Source of the DNA: JAAYUH01 sp964640995
Lineage (GTDB): Bacteria > Caldisericota > Caldisericia > B22-G15
Direction: 5' to 3'
NCBI GenBank assembly: GCA_964640995.1
Contig: CAZXJJ010000002.1
Location: 62,001-126,000 of the forward strand
DNA: 64,000 bases
The notes beneath the pieces are model-generated. The model did not search any database, was not told the DNA's origin, and saw only the letters and a list, made by a program, of their open reading frames with translations. Shown here piece after piece: positions 35,855 to 43,229 of the stretch. A program made the position numbers and the translations under genes. Numbering within the stretch: the stretch's first letter is position 1; each line of letters opens with the position of its first letter.

Positions 35855-36789
35855 CTATTTTTTAACTCCAATAAAATTTTTTCGAGTACACTCTTTGGAT
35901 TTTCTTTTATATCAAAACCTGCTGCATTCATATGTCCTCCCCCACCAAATTTTATTGCAATATCTTTTACATCAATATCTCCTTTGCTTCTTAAACTAAC
36001 TTTATAAAATCCATTATTTTTTTGTTTAAATAAAATAGCAATATTTGCTTCATTTGATTTATTTAAAAATTCAACAACACCCTCTGCATCTTCTTCTTCT
36101 GCATCAAATTTTTTAAAATCATCAAGAGTAAGAATAGAAAATATTATTCCATTTTCCTTTTTAAGTTTCTCAAGTGCCCTTCCAAGAAGTTTAAGTGCCT
36201 TTAAAGGCTTCATACTATAAACCATTTCTGATATATAAAAGGGATTTGCTCCATTTTTAACAAGAAAAGTTGCTGCTTTAAATGTGTTTAAATTTGTATT
36301 TGCAAATCTAAATCCACCTGTATCTGTCATTAAACCTGTATAAAGTGCATAAGATATATCTTTATCAATTTTGATATTCAATTTATTTAATATTTTTAAA
36401 ACAAGTTCAGATGTTGAAGATGACTTTGGATCAATGTAATTTATTTCTCCAAAAGAAAAATTTGAGGGGTGATGGTCAATGTTTATTTTTTTAGGAATTT
36501 TTGTTAACTTTTTTTTAAGATTTTCTACTCTTCCAATATCTGCACAATCAAGAACAATTGCTGCTTCAATTTCATCTAAATCAAAATCTTGTTTTATCTG
36601 ATCAGAACCTTTTAAAAATGAATAAATTTTAGGTACAGGATCTGGTAATACTGGAACTACAAATTTTTTCAATTTTTTTAAACCAAAATATAAACCTAAA
36701 ACAGACCCTACAGCATCTCCATCTGGATTTTCATGAGAAATAAGTAAGAATCTCTTATGATTCTTTATTGTCTCTATTACTTTTTTCAT
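35851..36789 (-). CDS. nrnA: DHH-family oligoribonuclease/pAp phosphatase
   Basis: This 312-residue phosphoesterase has the metal motifs HENPDGDAVGS, VLDCADIGR and the DHHPSN signature. It also has the DHHA1 C-terminal GGGGHMNAAGF. NrnA degrades nanoRNAs and pAp. It overlaps rbfA by 35 bases in another frame. Confidence 0.94.
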   Translation of the reverse strand: MKKVIETIKNHKRFLLISHENPDGDAVGSVLGLYFGLKKLKKFVVPVLPDPVPKIYSFLKGSDQIKQDFDLDEIEAAIVLDCADIGRVENLKKKLTKIPKKINIDHHPSNFSFGEINYIDPKSSSTSELVLKILNKLNIKIDKDISYALYTGLMTDTGGFRFANTNLNTFKAATFLVKNGANPFYISEMVYSMKPLKALKLLGRALEKLKKENGIIFSILTLDDFKKFDAEEEDAEGVVEFLNKSNEANIAILFKQKNNGFYKVSLRSKGDIDVKDIAIKFGGGGHMNAAGFDIKENPKSVLEKILLELKNR

Positions 36790-37129
36790 CTTTTAATTTG
36801 TTTAGAATTTCAATAACCTTCATTCCTCTATCAAGCGTTTCATCTTCTTTGAAGTGAACAATTGGAGTGTATCTTAACTTTAAATGTTTTCCAATTTCTT
36901 CTTGAACAAATTTCGATGCTGATTTTAATCCAGCAAAAACTAACTCTTTTTCTTCTTTATTATGAACATAAATATATATATTAACATGTTTAAGATCTGC
37001 TGAAAATTCAACATCTGTAACAGTTAAATATTTTTCTCTAATTCTTGGATCCTGTATCTTTTCTCTTAAAATAAGAGAAACTTCTTCTTTTACCATCTTT
37101 TTAAGTTTCTCTGGCCTAATTCCTTTCAT
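36755..37129 (-). CDS. rbfA: Ribosome-binding factor A
   Basis: This 124-residue KH-like protein takes part in 16S rRNA 5' end maturation. It has RPEKLKKMVKEEVS at the start, KIQDPRI and the TVTDVEFSADLKHVNIYI core. It heads a long run of co-directional genes. Its ATG has no ribosome site but lies 6 bases after a TATAAT. Confidence 0.92.
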   Translation of the reverse strand: MKGIRPEKLKKMVKEEVSLILREKIQDPRIREKYLTVTDVEFSADLKHVNIYIYVHNKEEKELVFAGLKSASKFVQEEIGKHLKLRYTPIVHFKEDETLDRGMKVIEILNKLKDEKSNRDNKES

Positions 37130-37135
37130 TGTTTT

Positions 37136-37141
37136 ATTATA
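37136..37141 (-). promoter_or_regulatory. -10 element of rbfA, probable leaderless start
   Basis: On the minus strand TATAAT (37141-37136) ends six bases before the rbfA ATG, so initiation would fall at or next to the A of ATG. No Shine-Dalgarno sequence is present. The -35 region is AT-rich without a clear hexamer. Confidence 0.45.
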
Positions 37142-37161
37142 ACATTTTAAGTTGATAAAAA

Positions 37162-37190
37162 TAAAAAAGCCCCCTTTTTGAAAAGGGGGG
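37162..37190 (-). terminator. Intrinsic terminator of the GNAT-like gene
   Basis: A stem of CCCCCTTTT paired with AAAAGGGGG (37170-37189) with a two-base loop, followed on the minus strand by a T run ending TTTTTTA. It lies 23 bases after the stop of the gene at 37213. Confidence 0.85.
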
Positions 37191-37212
37191 AAAAACGATA
37201 AAAACCTAAAAT

Positions 37213-37935
37213 TTACTCTTCGAGAGTCTCTGGCATGTAAATATTTTCGTTCTTTTTGATTAATTCTTCAGTTGCTTCTTCAAAATCTGCACCAACCATA
37301 TCTCTAATATAATTTTTAACAACTGCATCCCAATATTCTTTAGTTACATAGTAAACTCTTGCTCCACCAAGTTCATGTTGATATTCTGGCCAAGGGTATG
37401 ATGGTTGTGCCATGCCTATACCCCATCTCTTCCATCCATTGTAACTCTCATATGTTGCCCAAAATTCTTTGTTTCCTAAGATTTCAAAAGCATACCAAGT
37501 TTTTGCATAATACATTACAGCACCAATTTTTCCTCCTCTTCTGAATGCCATTGTATGTAGTGAAATATTGATATCTTTATTAAATAGTCTTCCATTTGCA
37601 AAACCAACAACTTTTCCATCAATTATTCCAAGAAGAGTGTATGGATCTTTTAACCTATTTCTATACCAACCAAGAACCTCTGCATAAACTCTTGCACCAA
37701 CAATATCATAAAAATCATGATCTATATCTAAAAACTTTCTAAGGTAATTTAGTAGTGTTGGTGCCTCTTCTAACTTTGCTTCTCTTATAAGCATCATTTC
37801 ACCAGTTGACAGTTTTATTGCTTTTGGTGTCCATGGTTTAAGATGAAGCGAAGGTCCAGACAAGATTGGTTCTATTTCAGAAACATCAAAACAAATCTTA
37901 TCTTCCGTAACCTTTTCAGGTGGATTCTTTCTCAT
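37213..37935 (-). CDS. GNAT-fold acetyltransferase-like protein, strongly expressed
   Basis: This 240-residue protein has GNAT features: MLIREAKLEEAPTLLNYL (helix 1), the strand pair LLGIIDGKVVGFANGRLF and a possible acetyl-CoA loop RRGGKIGAV. The C-terminal 90 residues are rich in Trp and Tyr (WYAFEILG, WPEYQHELGG, VYYVTKEYWD) and are not like common GNAT enzymes. The substrate is unknown. It is a single-gene unit with a consensus promoter, an AAAGGAGG ribosome site and a strong terminator, so it is probably abundant. Confidence 0.6.
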   Translation of the reverse strand: MRKNPPEKVTEDKICFDVSEIEPILSGPSLHLKPWTPKAIKLSTGEMMLIREAKLEEAPTLLNYLRKFLDIDHDFYDIVGARVYAEVLGWYRNRLKDPYTLLGIIDGKVVGFANGRLFNKDINISLHTMAFRRGGKIGAVMYYAKTWYAFEILGNKEFWATYESYNGWKRWGIGMAQPSYPWPEYQHELGGARVYYVTKEYWDAVVKNYIRDMVGADFEEATEELIKKNENIYMPETLEE

Positions 37936-37974
37936 TGCTCAATCCTCCTTTAATTTATGAAATTTTATATTTTC

Positions 37975-38002
37975 ATTATATTTTAACTTTATATATTGTC
38001 AA
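37975..38002 (-). promoter_or_regulatory. Consensus promoter of the GNAT-like gene
   Basis: On the minus strand TTGACA (38002-37997) and TATAAT (37980-37975) are separated by 16 bases: both hexamers are perfect. The -35 lies on top of the -35 of the divergent thiamine operon. Confidence 0.8.
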
Positions 38003-38023
38003 GGAAAATTTAATTGATATAAT
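37996..38023 (+). promoter_or_regulatory. Promoter of thiamine salvage operon
   Basis: TTGTCA (37996-38001) and TATAAT (38018-38023) are 16 bases apart. Transcription would start near 38030, exactly at the 5' edge of the TPP riboswitch. Confidence 0.8.
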
Positions 38024-38029
38024 TATACT

Positions 38030-38175
38030 AGGCCAGGGGTGCTGCTTTGTTTGGGCGGCTGAGAGGGAAAGAGTATATCTTTCCCAACCCTTTGAACCTG
38101 AACTGGGTAATGCCAGCGGAGGAAGTGCTAAACATTTCCCCCGCTTCCCTTGGCTAAAATTTTAAAAAGGGAGGC
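38030..38175 (+). promoter_or_regulatory. TPP riboswitch with translational expression platform
   Basis: The THI-box consensus is clear: GGGGTGC, GGCTGAGAGGGAAA, ACCCTTTGAACCTGA and CTGGGTAATGCCAGCGGAGG, with a P3 extension GGGAAAGA/TCTTTCCC. P2 is GGGT with ACCC. Downstream, GCTTCCCTT (38143-38151) is complementary to the Shine-Dalgarno region AAGGGAGGC (38167-38175), and part of it (CCCTTGGC) to GCCAGGGG (38032-38039). There is no terminator hairpin with a T run, so control is probably at translation of the first thiT. Confidence 0.95.
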
Positions 38176-38180
38176 AAAAG

Positions 38181-38816
38181 ATGCAAAACTTTTTTGAAGC
38201 ATTCAATGAATTTTTCTCAAATCCTACTGTCCACACAATCATAATGATTGTAATGATTATTTTATCTGCTCTTTTTTTGGGAATTGTTTTAAGAAGAAAA
38301 GAAAAATTAACATCAAGACAAATTGCAGAGATTGGTCTTGCACTAGCATTATCAACAATACTTTCTGAAATTAAAATTTCTGGTTTTTGGGCTCAGGGTG
38401 GTTCTGTAACTGCTGCATCTCTTGTTCCAATTATGATAATTGCGTTTAGATATGGTGGAAAAGTCGGTTTAACAGTTGGAATAATTCATGGCTTAATACA
38501 ATTGATTATTGGTCCTTATGTTGTTCATCCAATTCAACTTTTACTTGATTATCCAATTGCTTTTGGTTTAATTGGACTATGTGGATTTTTTAAAAATAAA
38601 ATTTTAGGTATCATAGTTGGACTTCTTGGAAGATTTTTGATGCATTTTATTTCAGGTATAATATATTTCTCTCAATATTCACCTCAAGGTTGGAATCCAG
38701 CATATTATTCATTTGTCTATAATATTTCCTATATTGCTCCTGAAATTATCATCTCAATTATTGTTTTTAAACTTGCTGGCGAAAGATTGGTTGAAATTTT
38801 AAAACAAACAGCATAA
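38181..38816 (+). CDS. thiT: Thiamine transporter ThiT (ECF S component), copy 1
   Basis: This 211-residue membrane protein has an extra N-terminal helix and then the six-helix ThiT core. Using the Lactococcus ThiT scheme as I recall it, HFISG keeps H125 and G129, and YSFVYN keeps Y146 and N151; W133 is Phe. It binds thiamine for import with an ECF energising module, which is not encoded here. It is the first gene behind the TPP riboswitch. Confidence 0.88.
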   Translation: MQNFFEAFNEFFSNPTVHTIIMIVMIILSALFLGIVLRRKEKLTSRQIAEIGLALALSTILSEIKISGFWAQGGSVTAASLVPIMIIAFRYGGKVGLTVGIIHGLIQLIIGPYVVHPIQLLLDYPIAFGLIGLCGFFKNKILGIIVGLLGRFLMHFISGIIYFSQYSPQGWNPAYYSFVYNISYIAPEIIISIIVFKLAGERLVEILKQTA

Positions 38817-38818
38817 AA

Positions 38819-39346
38819 ATGAAAAGTAAATTTTTAACAATAAGCGAAATTACAGAAATAGGGATACTTAGTGCATTAAGTTTACTTCTTGCATATTTGA
38901 GCAAAATTTTCTTTCAGATGCCACAAGGTGGAAATATTGGACTTGATATGATACCAGTTTTCTTTATCTCTTTAAAAAGAGGAATAAAAAATGGATTAAT
39001 ATTAGGAGCAATTGTTGGTTTTCTTCTTTTAATAACCGATTATTTTGTAATTCACCCTTTTCAACTTTTGCTAGATTATCCATTTGCTCACATGGCTCTT
39101 GGTTTTTCTGGTTTTAATATCTTTAAAAATAAATATTGGATAATTGGAATAATTATCGGTGCCTTTGGAAGATTTATATTTCATTATATTTCAGGAATTT
39201 TATATTTTACTCAATTTGCTCCAAAGGGAATGAATGTTCATTTTTATGTTGCTTCATACATTTTATCTCATCTTATTCCTGGAACTATTGTTGCAATTCT
39301 AGTAATATACATACTAAGGAGAAGAAAAGAGATTTGGAAAATTTAA
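38819..39346 (+). CDS. ThiT-like ECF S component, copy 2 (changed site)
   Basis: This 175-residue paralog follows copy 1 after two bases. The core is similar (QLLLDYPFAH, FHYISG, a Gln-Phe-Ala-Pro-Lys-Gly loop), and H125, G129 and Y146 positions are kept. The asparagine matching N151 is isoleucine (YVASYI) and the nearby GW is GM. It lacks the N-terminal extra helix. It may bind a different thiamine-related compound. The pyrophosphokinase gene overlaps its 3' end. Confidence 0.8.
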   Translation: MKSKFLTISEITEIGILSALSLLLAYLSKIFFQMPQGGNIGLDMIPVFFISLKRGIKNGLILGAIVGFLLLITDYFVIHPFQLLLDYPFAHMALGFSGFNIFKNKYWIIGIIIGAFGRFIFHYISGILYFTQFAPKGMNVHFYVASYILSHLIPGTIVAILVIYILRRRKEIWKI

Positions 39347-39963
39347 AAAGAGCAGTTATTATTTTAAATGGAACTCTCTCTTATGATTTAGATGAATACA
39401 AAAAGAGGTTAGAAAATAGAACATTCATAATTTCTTGTAATGGTGGTTATTTAAATTCAATTAAACTAAATATTAAACCAGATTTAATTATAGGTGATCT
39501 TGATTCAATAAATCATATTGAATTTGAAAATAAAATTACCTTTCCTAAAGAGAAAAACAAAAGTGATTCTGAACTTGCAGTTGATTATTTAATTGAAAGA
39601 GATTTTAAAGAAATTGAATTTTGGGGAGCAATAGGAGATAGATTAGACCACACTCTTTTTAATATTTCTCTTTTATTAAAGATTTATAAGGAGGGTGCAA
39701 AAGGTTTAATTTTTCACCCTCCTTTTTATATTTTTTTAATTGATAAAAAATATAAGTTTCAAAGAAAAGAAAAAGGTATTGTTTCTTTTTATCCTTTGAC
39801 TTTTGAAATCAAAAACTTAAAAATAAGAAATTTAAAATATGAATTAAATGGAAAAAATATTTATCTTGGAAGTTCAGAAACATTAAGTAATGAATTTATA
39901 GATAAAAAGGGGGAAGTTGATTTTGATGAAGGTCTTATTCTTGTTATAAGCGAGTCGCTATGA
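39334..39963 (+). CDS. thiN: Thiamine pyrophosphokinase
   Basis: This 209-residue enzyme converts thiamine to TPP with ATP. PDLIIGDLDS, the PKEKNKSDSELA block and GAIGDRLDHTLFNI are the family motifs. The open frame extends far upstream inside thiT copy 2, but homology begins near ENLKRAVIILNG, so I start at the TTG at 39334, which has AAGGAG 12 bases upstream. It closes a complete thiamine salvage operon. Its end overlaps the convergent rpmB by 20 bases. Confidence 0.88.
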   Translation: MENLKRAVIILNGTLSYDLDEYKKRLENRTFIISCNGGYLNSIKLNIKPDLIIGDLDSINHIEFENKITFPKEKNKSDSELAVDYLIERDFKEIEFWGAIGDRLDHTLFNISLLLKIYKEGAKGLIFHPPFYIFLIDKKYKFQRKEKGIVSFYPLTFEIKNLKIRNLKYELNGKNIYLGSSETLSNEFIDKKGEVDFDEGLILVISESL

Positions 39964-40141
39964 GTTCATCAAGTTTTTTATAGCATTTTGAGCAAACATT
40001 AAGTTTAAGAAGTTTTCCACTGACAACTCTTTGAACTTTATGTAAATTAGGTTTCCAAACTCTTCTTGTTTTTCTATTTGAGTGTGAAACAGTGTTTCCA
40101 CTCATTGGTCCTTTTCCACAAATATCGCATCTTCTTGCCAT
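39944..40141 (-). CDS. rpmB: 50S ribosomal protein L28
   Basis: This 65-residue protein has MARRCDICGKGPMSGNTVSH and CSKCYK, so it is the zinc-binding (C+) form of L28. A strong AAGGAGG site and promoter precede it. It is a single-gene unit. Confidence 0.97.
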   Translation of the reverse strand: MARRCDICGKGPMSGNTVSHSNRKTRRVWKPNLHKVQRVVSGKLLKLNVCSKCYKKLDELIATRL

Positions 40142-40177
40142 TCTATATATCCTCCTTAATAAAATTCATAGATTTTT

Positions 40178-40206
40178 ATTATACTATAAATTTAATTTAT
40201 TTCAAA
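40178..40206 (-). promoter_or_regulatory. Promoter of rpmB
   Basis: On the minus strand TTTGAA (40206-40201) and TATAAT (40183-40178) are 17 bases apart. The leader to the ATG would be about 30 bases. Confidence 0.6.
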
Positions 40207-40310
40207 AATTCAGTTATCAAATTATAACATTTTTTATAATCTGAATAAAACTCAAACTTCATTTTTTTATTAATAGTTTCTATTAACGACATTTGTTGTT
40301 TTTTGTATTC

Positions 40311-41645
40311 CTAAATGTTTTTGATATAAAACAAGGAGTGGTAATTTCAATTTTCATTAAATATAAAAATTCTAAAGTAGAATAGAAAGTTTATTATTCT
40401 GATTTATAAGGATTAAGTGAAGAGAAATATAAATTTTTAAATGAGAATAATATAAAAACTTGTAAATTTTTGAGATTAAATCAAAAGAGGAATTTTTCTT
40501 TTTATTCTAAGAGAAGAAAAAGAAATAGAGCTTTATGATAAGTTTATTAAAATAATTGATATTTTAAATATTTATTCAACTGGTATTATTACTGCAAGAG
40601 ATGATTTTGTTATTGATTTTGATTTGAATAAATTAAAATGAGAATAAATATATTTAGAGATAAAAATTATTTAGATGAATTGTTAAGAGAAGATTTAAAA
40701 TTAACTAAAAATTATGCATGGAAAATTTCAAAAGCAAGAGAAGACATGTATAAATTAAATGAAGATTTTATTAATAGTTATTTTACAAAAATTTTATATA
40801 GACCTTTTGATATAAGATGGATTTTTTAACATGATTCTGTTGTTTGGAGAACAAGAAAAGAAGTTATGCAACACATGATGAGAGAAAATTTAGGGTTAAT
40901 TACAAGAAGACAAATGTTGCCTAATAAACCTTGTAATTATTTTTTTTATTACAAAATTAATAATTTCTGATGGAGTAATTCGTTCAGATAATAAACTCAA
41001 GAATCTATATTTCCTCTCTATCTCTACCCTTCATTAGATAAAAATTATATGTTTATAAAAGAGTGTGAGGTAAAAAAGAAAGTTTCAAATATAAAAAATG
41101 AAATTATTGAAATGCTTAAAAATGTATATAATAAAGATGTGTCTCCTGAAGAAATTTTATATTATATTTATGGTATTTTATATTCAAATGTTTATAGAGA
41201 AAAACACAAAGAGTTTTTAAAAGTTGATTTTCCAAAAGTTCCATTTACAAAAAATTATGAGATTTTAAAAAAGATTGGTGAATTAGGAAAAGAATTAGTT
41301 GAACTTAACCTTTTGAAATCAGATAAATTAAATAATCCTATTTCAAAATTTGAAGTTGAAGGAAATAATCTTGTTAAATTTGTAAAATATGATGAAAATG
41401 AAAAAAGAGTTTACATGAATGAAACTCAATATTTTAGAAATATTGAAAAAGATGTTTATGAGTATATGATATGTGGATATCAGGTTTTAAATAAGTGGCT
41501 TAAAGATAAAAAAGAAAGATATCTTTCTTTTGATGAAATAATAACTTACCCAAAAATTGTAACTACCTTAAAATATACAATTGATTTACAAAAAGAAATT
41601 GATTTAATTTATCCAGATGTTGAAAATAATTTAATAAATCAATAA
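40311..41645 (+). pseudogene. Remnant of type ISP restriction-modification enzyme
   Basis: The stretch 40210-41048 has no intact gene. Read through lesions it gives, in order: FDIKQGVVISIFIK, VYYSDL, EEKYKFLNENNIKT, IYSTGIITARDDFVIDFD, ILYRPFDIRWIF, TRKEVMQHMMRENLGLITRR and PLYLYP. The order and motifs match the C-terminal part of large LlaGI/LlaBIII-type single-chain restriction-modification enzymes, whose tail recognises the target. In-frame stops occur after VE, after DL and after WIF, with frame changes near 40500 and 40637 and several between 40900 and 41040. The last 198 codons (41049-41645) are open and include ILYSNVYREKHKEFLKVDF. The helicase, nuclease and methylase parts are absent. 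Confidence 0.82.
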
Positions 41646-41649
41646 AATT

Positions 41650-42420
41650 TTACTCATTTATCTCAACTATAACTGGGATATGGTCTGATGGTTTTTCGAG
41701 TTCTCTATAATCTTTTACTATAATAGATTGTTTTAAAGTTTTAATAAGAGGCTCTGTGATAAAAATATAATCTAATCTCATACCTTTATTCTTTTCATAT
41801 GAATTCCATCTGTAATCCCACCAAGAAAATTCTTTTTTATCTGGGTTAAGGGTTCTATATGAGTCATGAAATCCCCAAGATAAAAATTCTTTAAGTTTTT
41901 CTTTTTCTTCAATCATAAAACCAATTTCACCTTCTAATTCTTGAGGGTCATATACATCAAAATCTTCAAGGGCAACATTAAAATCTCCACATAAAAAAAT
42001 CTTTTCATCCTTTTTGTGAAATCTATTAAAATATTTTTTTAATCTATCGAAAAATCTTAATTTATAGAAAAACCTTTCTGAAGATTTTGGTCCACCGAGA
42101 GGAACATATACACTAATAAAATATTTATCATCTATTTTAATTCCTATTAACCTTCTTTCTATGTCTTCTTCTCCATCAAGAAAACCTATTCTTTCAAATT
42201 TTGGTCTTGTTTTTGAAATTATTGCAACTCCATTTTTTCCACCTTCACCTGAAAAAGAAACAAAAAGATTCTCTCTATTAAAAACATCAATTGGAAAATT
42301 TTCATCACTTATTTTTGTCTCTTGAAGACAAATAATGTCAATTTGATAATCATTGATTAATTTTAATAAATAATCAATTCTTAATTTAATTGAATTTATA
42401 TTCCATGTTGCAACTCTCAT
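41650..42420 (-). CDS. xth: Exodeoxyribonuclease III
   Basis: This 256-residue AP endonuclease/exonuclease of the EEP fold has TWNINSIKLRIDYLL, the metal glutamate in CLQETKI, CGDFNVALEDFDV, and the C-terminal RLDYIF and SDHIPV motifs. It acts in base excision repair. It overlaps the stop of the upstream gene by four bases and ends a long run of genes. Confidence 0.95.
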   Translation of the reverse strand: MRVATWNINSIKLRIDYLLKLINDYQIDIICLQETKISDENFPIDVFNRENLFVSFSGEGGKNGVAIISKTRPKFERIGFLDGEEDIERRLIGIKIDDKYFISVYVPLGGPKSSERFFYKLRFFDRLKKYFNRFHKKDEKIFLCGDFNVALEDFDVYDPQELEGEIGFMIEEKEKLKEFLSWGFHDSYRTLNPDKKEFSWWDYRWNSYEKNKGMRLDYIFITEPLIKTLKQSIIVKDYRELEKPSDHIPVIVEINE

Positions 42421-43028
42421 TTTAGAACTCCTGAATCACCTACTTCAATTTCCTCAATTTTATCTTTGTATTTTTTTAAAATATATGGAAGCCCTTTTTC
42501 TTTTCTCAAATCAAATAAAATTTTTTTCATCTCTTTTTTAAATATTATTGGATGACCTCTTTTTGAATTATAAGTAGGAATAAAAATTTCCTTATCACTT
42601 TTTATAACTTTATCAATAAGATACTTTACAGTTTCTCTTTTTATGTTTGATAAGATAGAAAAATGAAAGCATATATAATCAACTTTTTCACTTATTGCTC
42701 TGATTGAGAGTTTGATTGATGTATAAAGAACATCTTGTGGATTTGGATTTAAAATTACTTTTCCATTTAATAAATTTAAATTCTTTAATAACCAATCTTT
42801 ATCTTCATCTTTTCCAACAATAAAAACATATTCATAAATTTCTTTTTGATTAAATGAATTTAAAATATTTATTATTTTTTCTTTATCAAATTTTCTTGCC
42901 GAAAGAATTATAAAGGAAAATCTTGGATAATTAAATTCAGTTTTTTTTGATAAAATAATTTTTCCATTTTTATAAACTTCTTCATTGAGAAGATAAAAGT
43001 TGTCTAAAAGAAGTTTAATCTTCTTCAA
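42417..43028 (-). CDS. MobA/MocA-like nucleotidyltransferase, degenerate
   Basis: This 203-residue protein resembles MobA-like NTP transferases in its second half: NPNPQDVLYTSIKLSI, then a strand where the metal aspartate would be (VDYICFHFSI), then the RGHPIIF motif and EVGDSGVLK at the end. The N-terminal nucleotide loop (LAAGxSxRMG) cannot be found, and the aspartate after VDYICFH is missing. It may have lost catalysis or use another substrate. The start is probably the TTG at 43028, overlapping the phd-like gene. Confidence 0.55.
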   Translation of the reverse strand: MKKIKLLLDNFYLLNEEVYKNGKIILSKKTEFNYPRFSFIILSARKFDKEKIINILNSFNQKEIYEYVFIVGKDEDKDWLLKNLNLLNGKVILNPNPQDVLYTSIKLSIRAISEKVDYICFHFSILSNIKRETVKYLIDKVIKSDKEIFIPTYNSKRGHPIIFKKEMKKILFDLRKEKGLPYILKKYKDKIEEIEVGDSGVLK

Positions 43029-43227
43029 TCTTAAGATACTCTTTTAAAAATTCTTTATCTTTTAGAAGATCCACTGTTTCAACTAAACTCTCATAAAATT
43101 CGACATTAAGTAGAACTCCAGATGGTTTACCTCTTTTAACAATTAAATAAGATTTTCCCTTTTCAACTTCTTCTAAGATATCTAGTAATTTTTCTTTTAA
43201 GTTTGTTGCTAAAATAACATCTAACAT
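43015..43227 (-). CDS. Phd/YefM-type antitoxin-like protein
   Basis: This 70-residue protein has the Phd/YefM pattern: an N-terminal DNA-binding fold (LATNLKEKLLDILEEV), GKSYLIVKRGKPSGVLL, and a helical tail that would bind a toxin. No RelE, Doc or VapC toxin lies beside it; the neighbours are nifU-like and mobA-like genes, both overlapping or touching it. Confidence 0.7.
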   Translation of the reverse strand: MLDVILATNLKEKLLDILEEVEKGKSYLIVKRGKPSGVLLNVEFYESLVETVDLLKDKEFLKEYLKIEED

Positions 43228-43229
43228 GT

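Noticed and set aside
39136..39333. 66-codon upstream extension of thiamine pyrophosphokinase
   Set aside because: It lies inside thiT copy 2 in another frame and has no similarity to the enzyme; similarity begins after the TTG at 39334.
40638..40829. Small 63-codon reading frame as a new gene
   Set aside because: Its translation (ILYRPFDIRW motif) is an internal piece of the decayed type ISP enzyme, joined by frame changes to the fragments on both sides.
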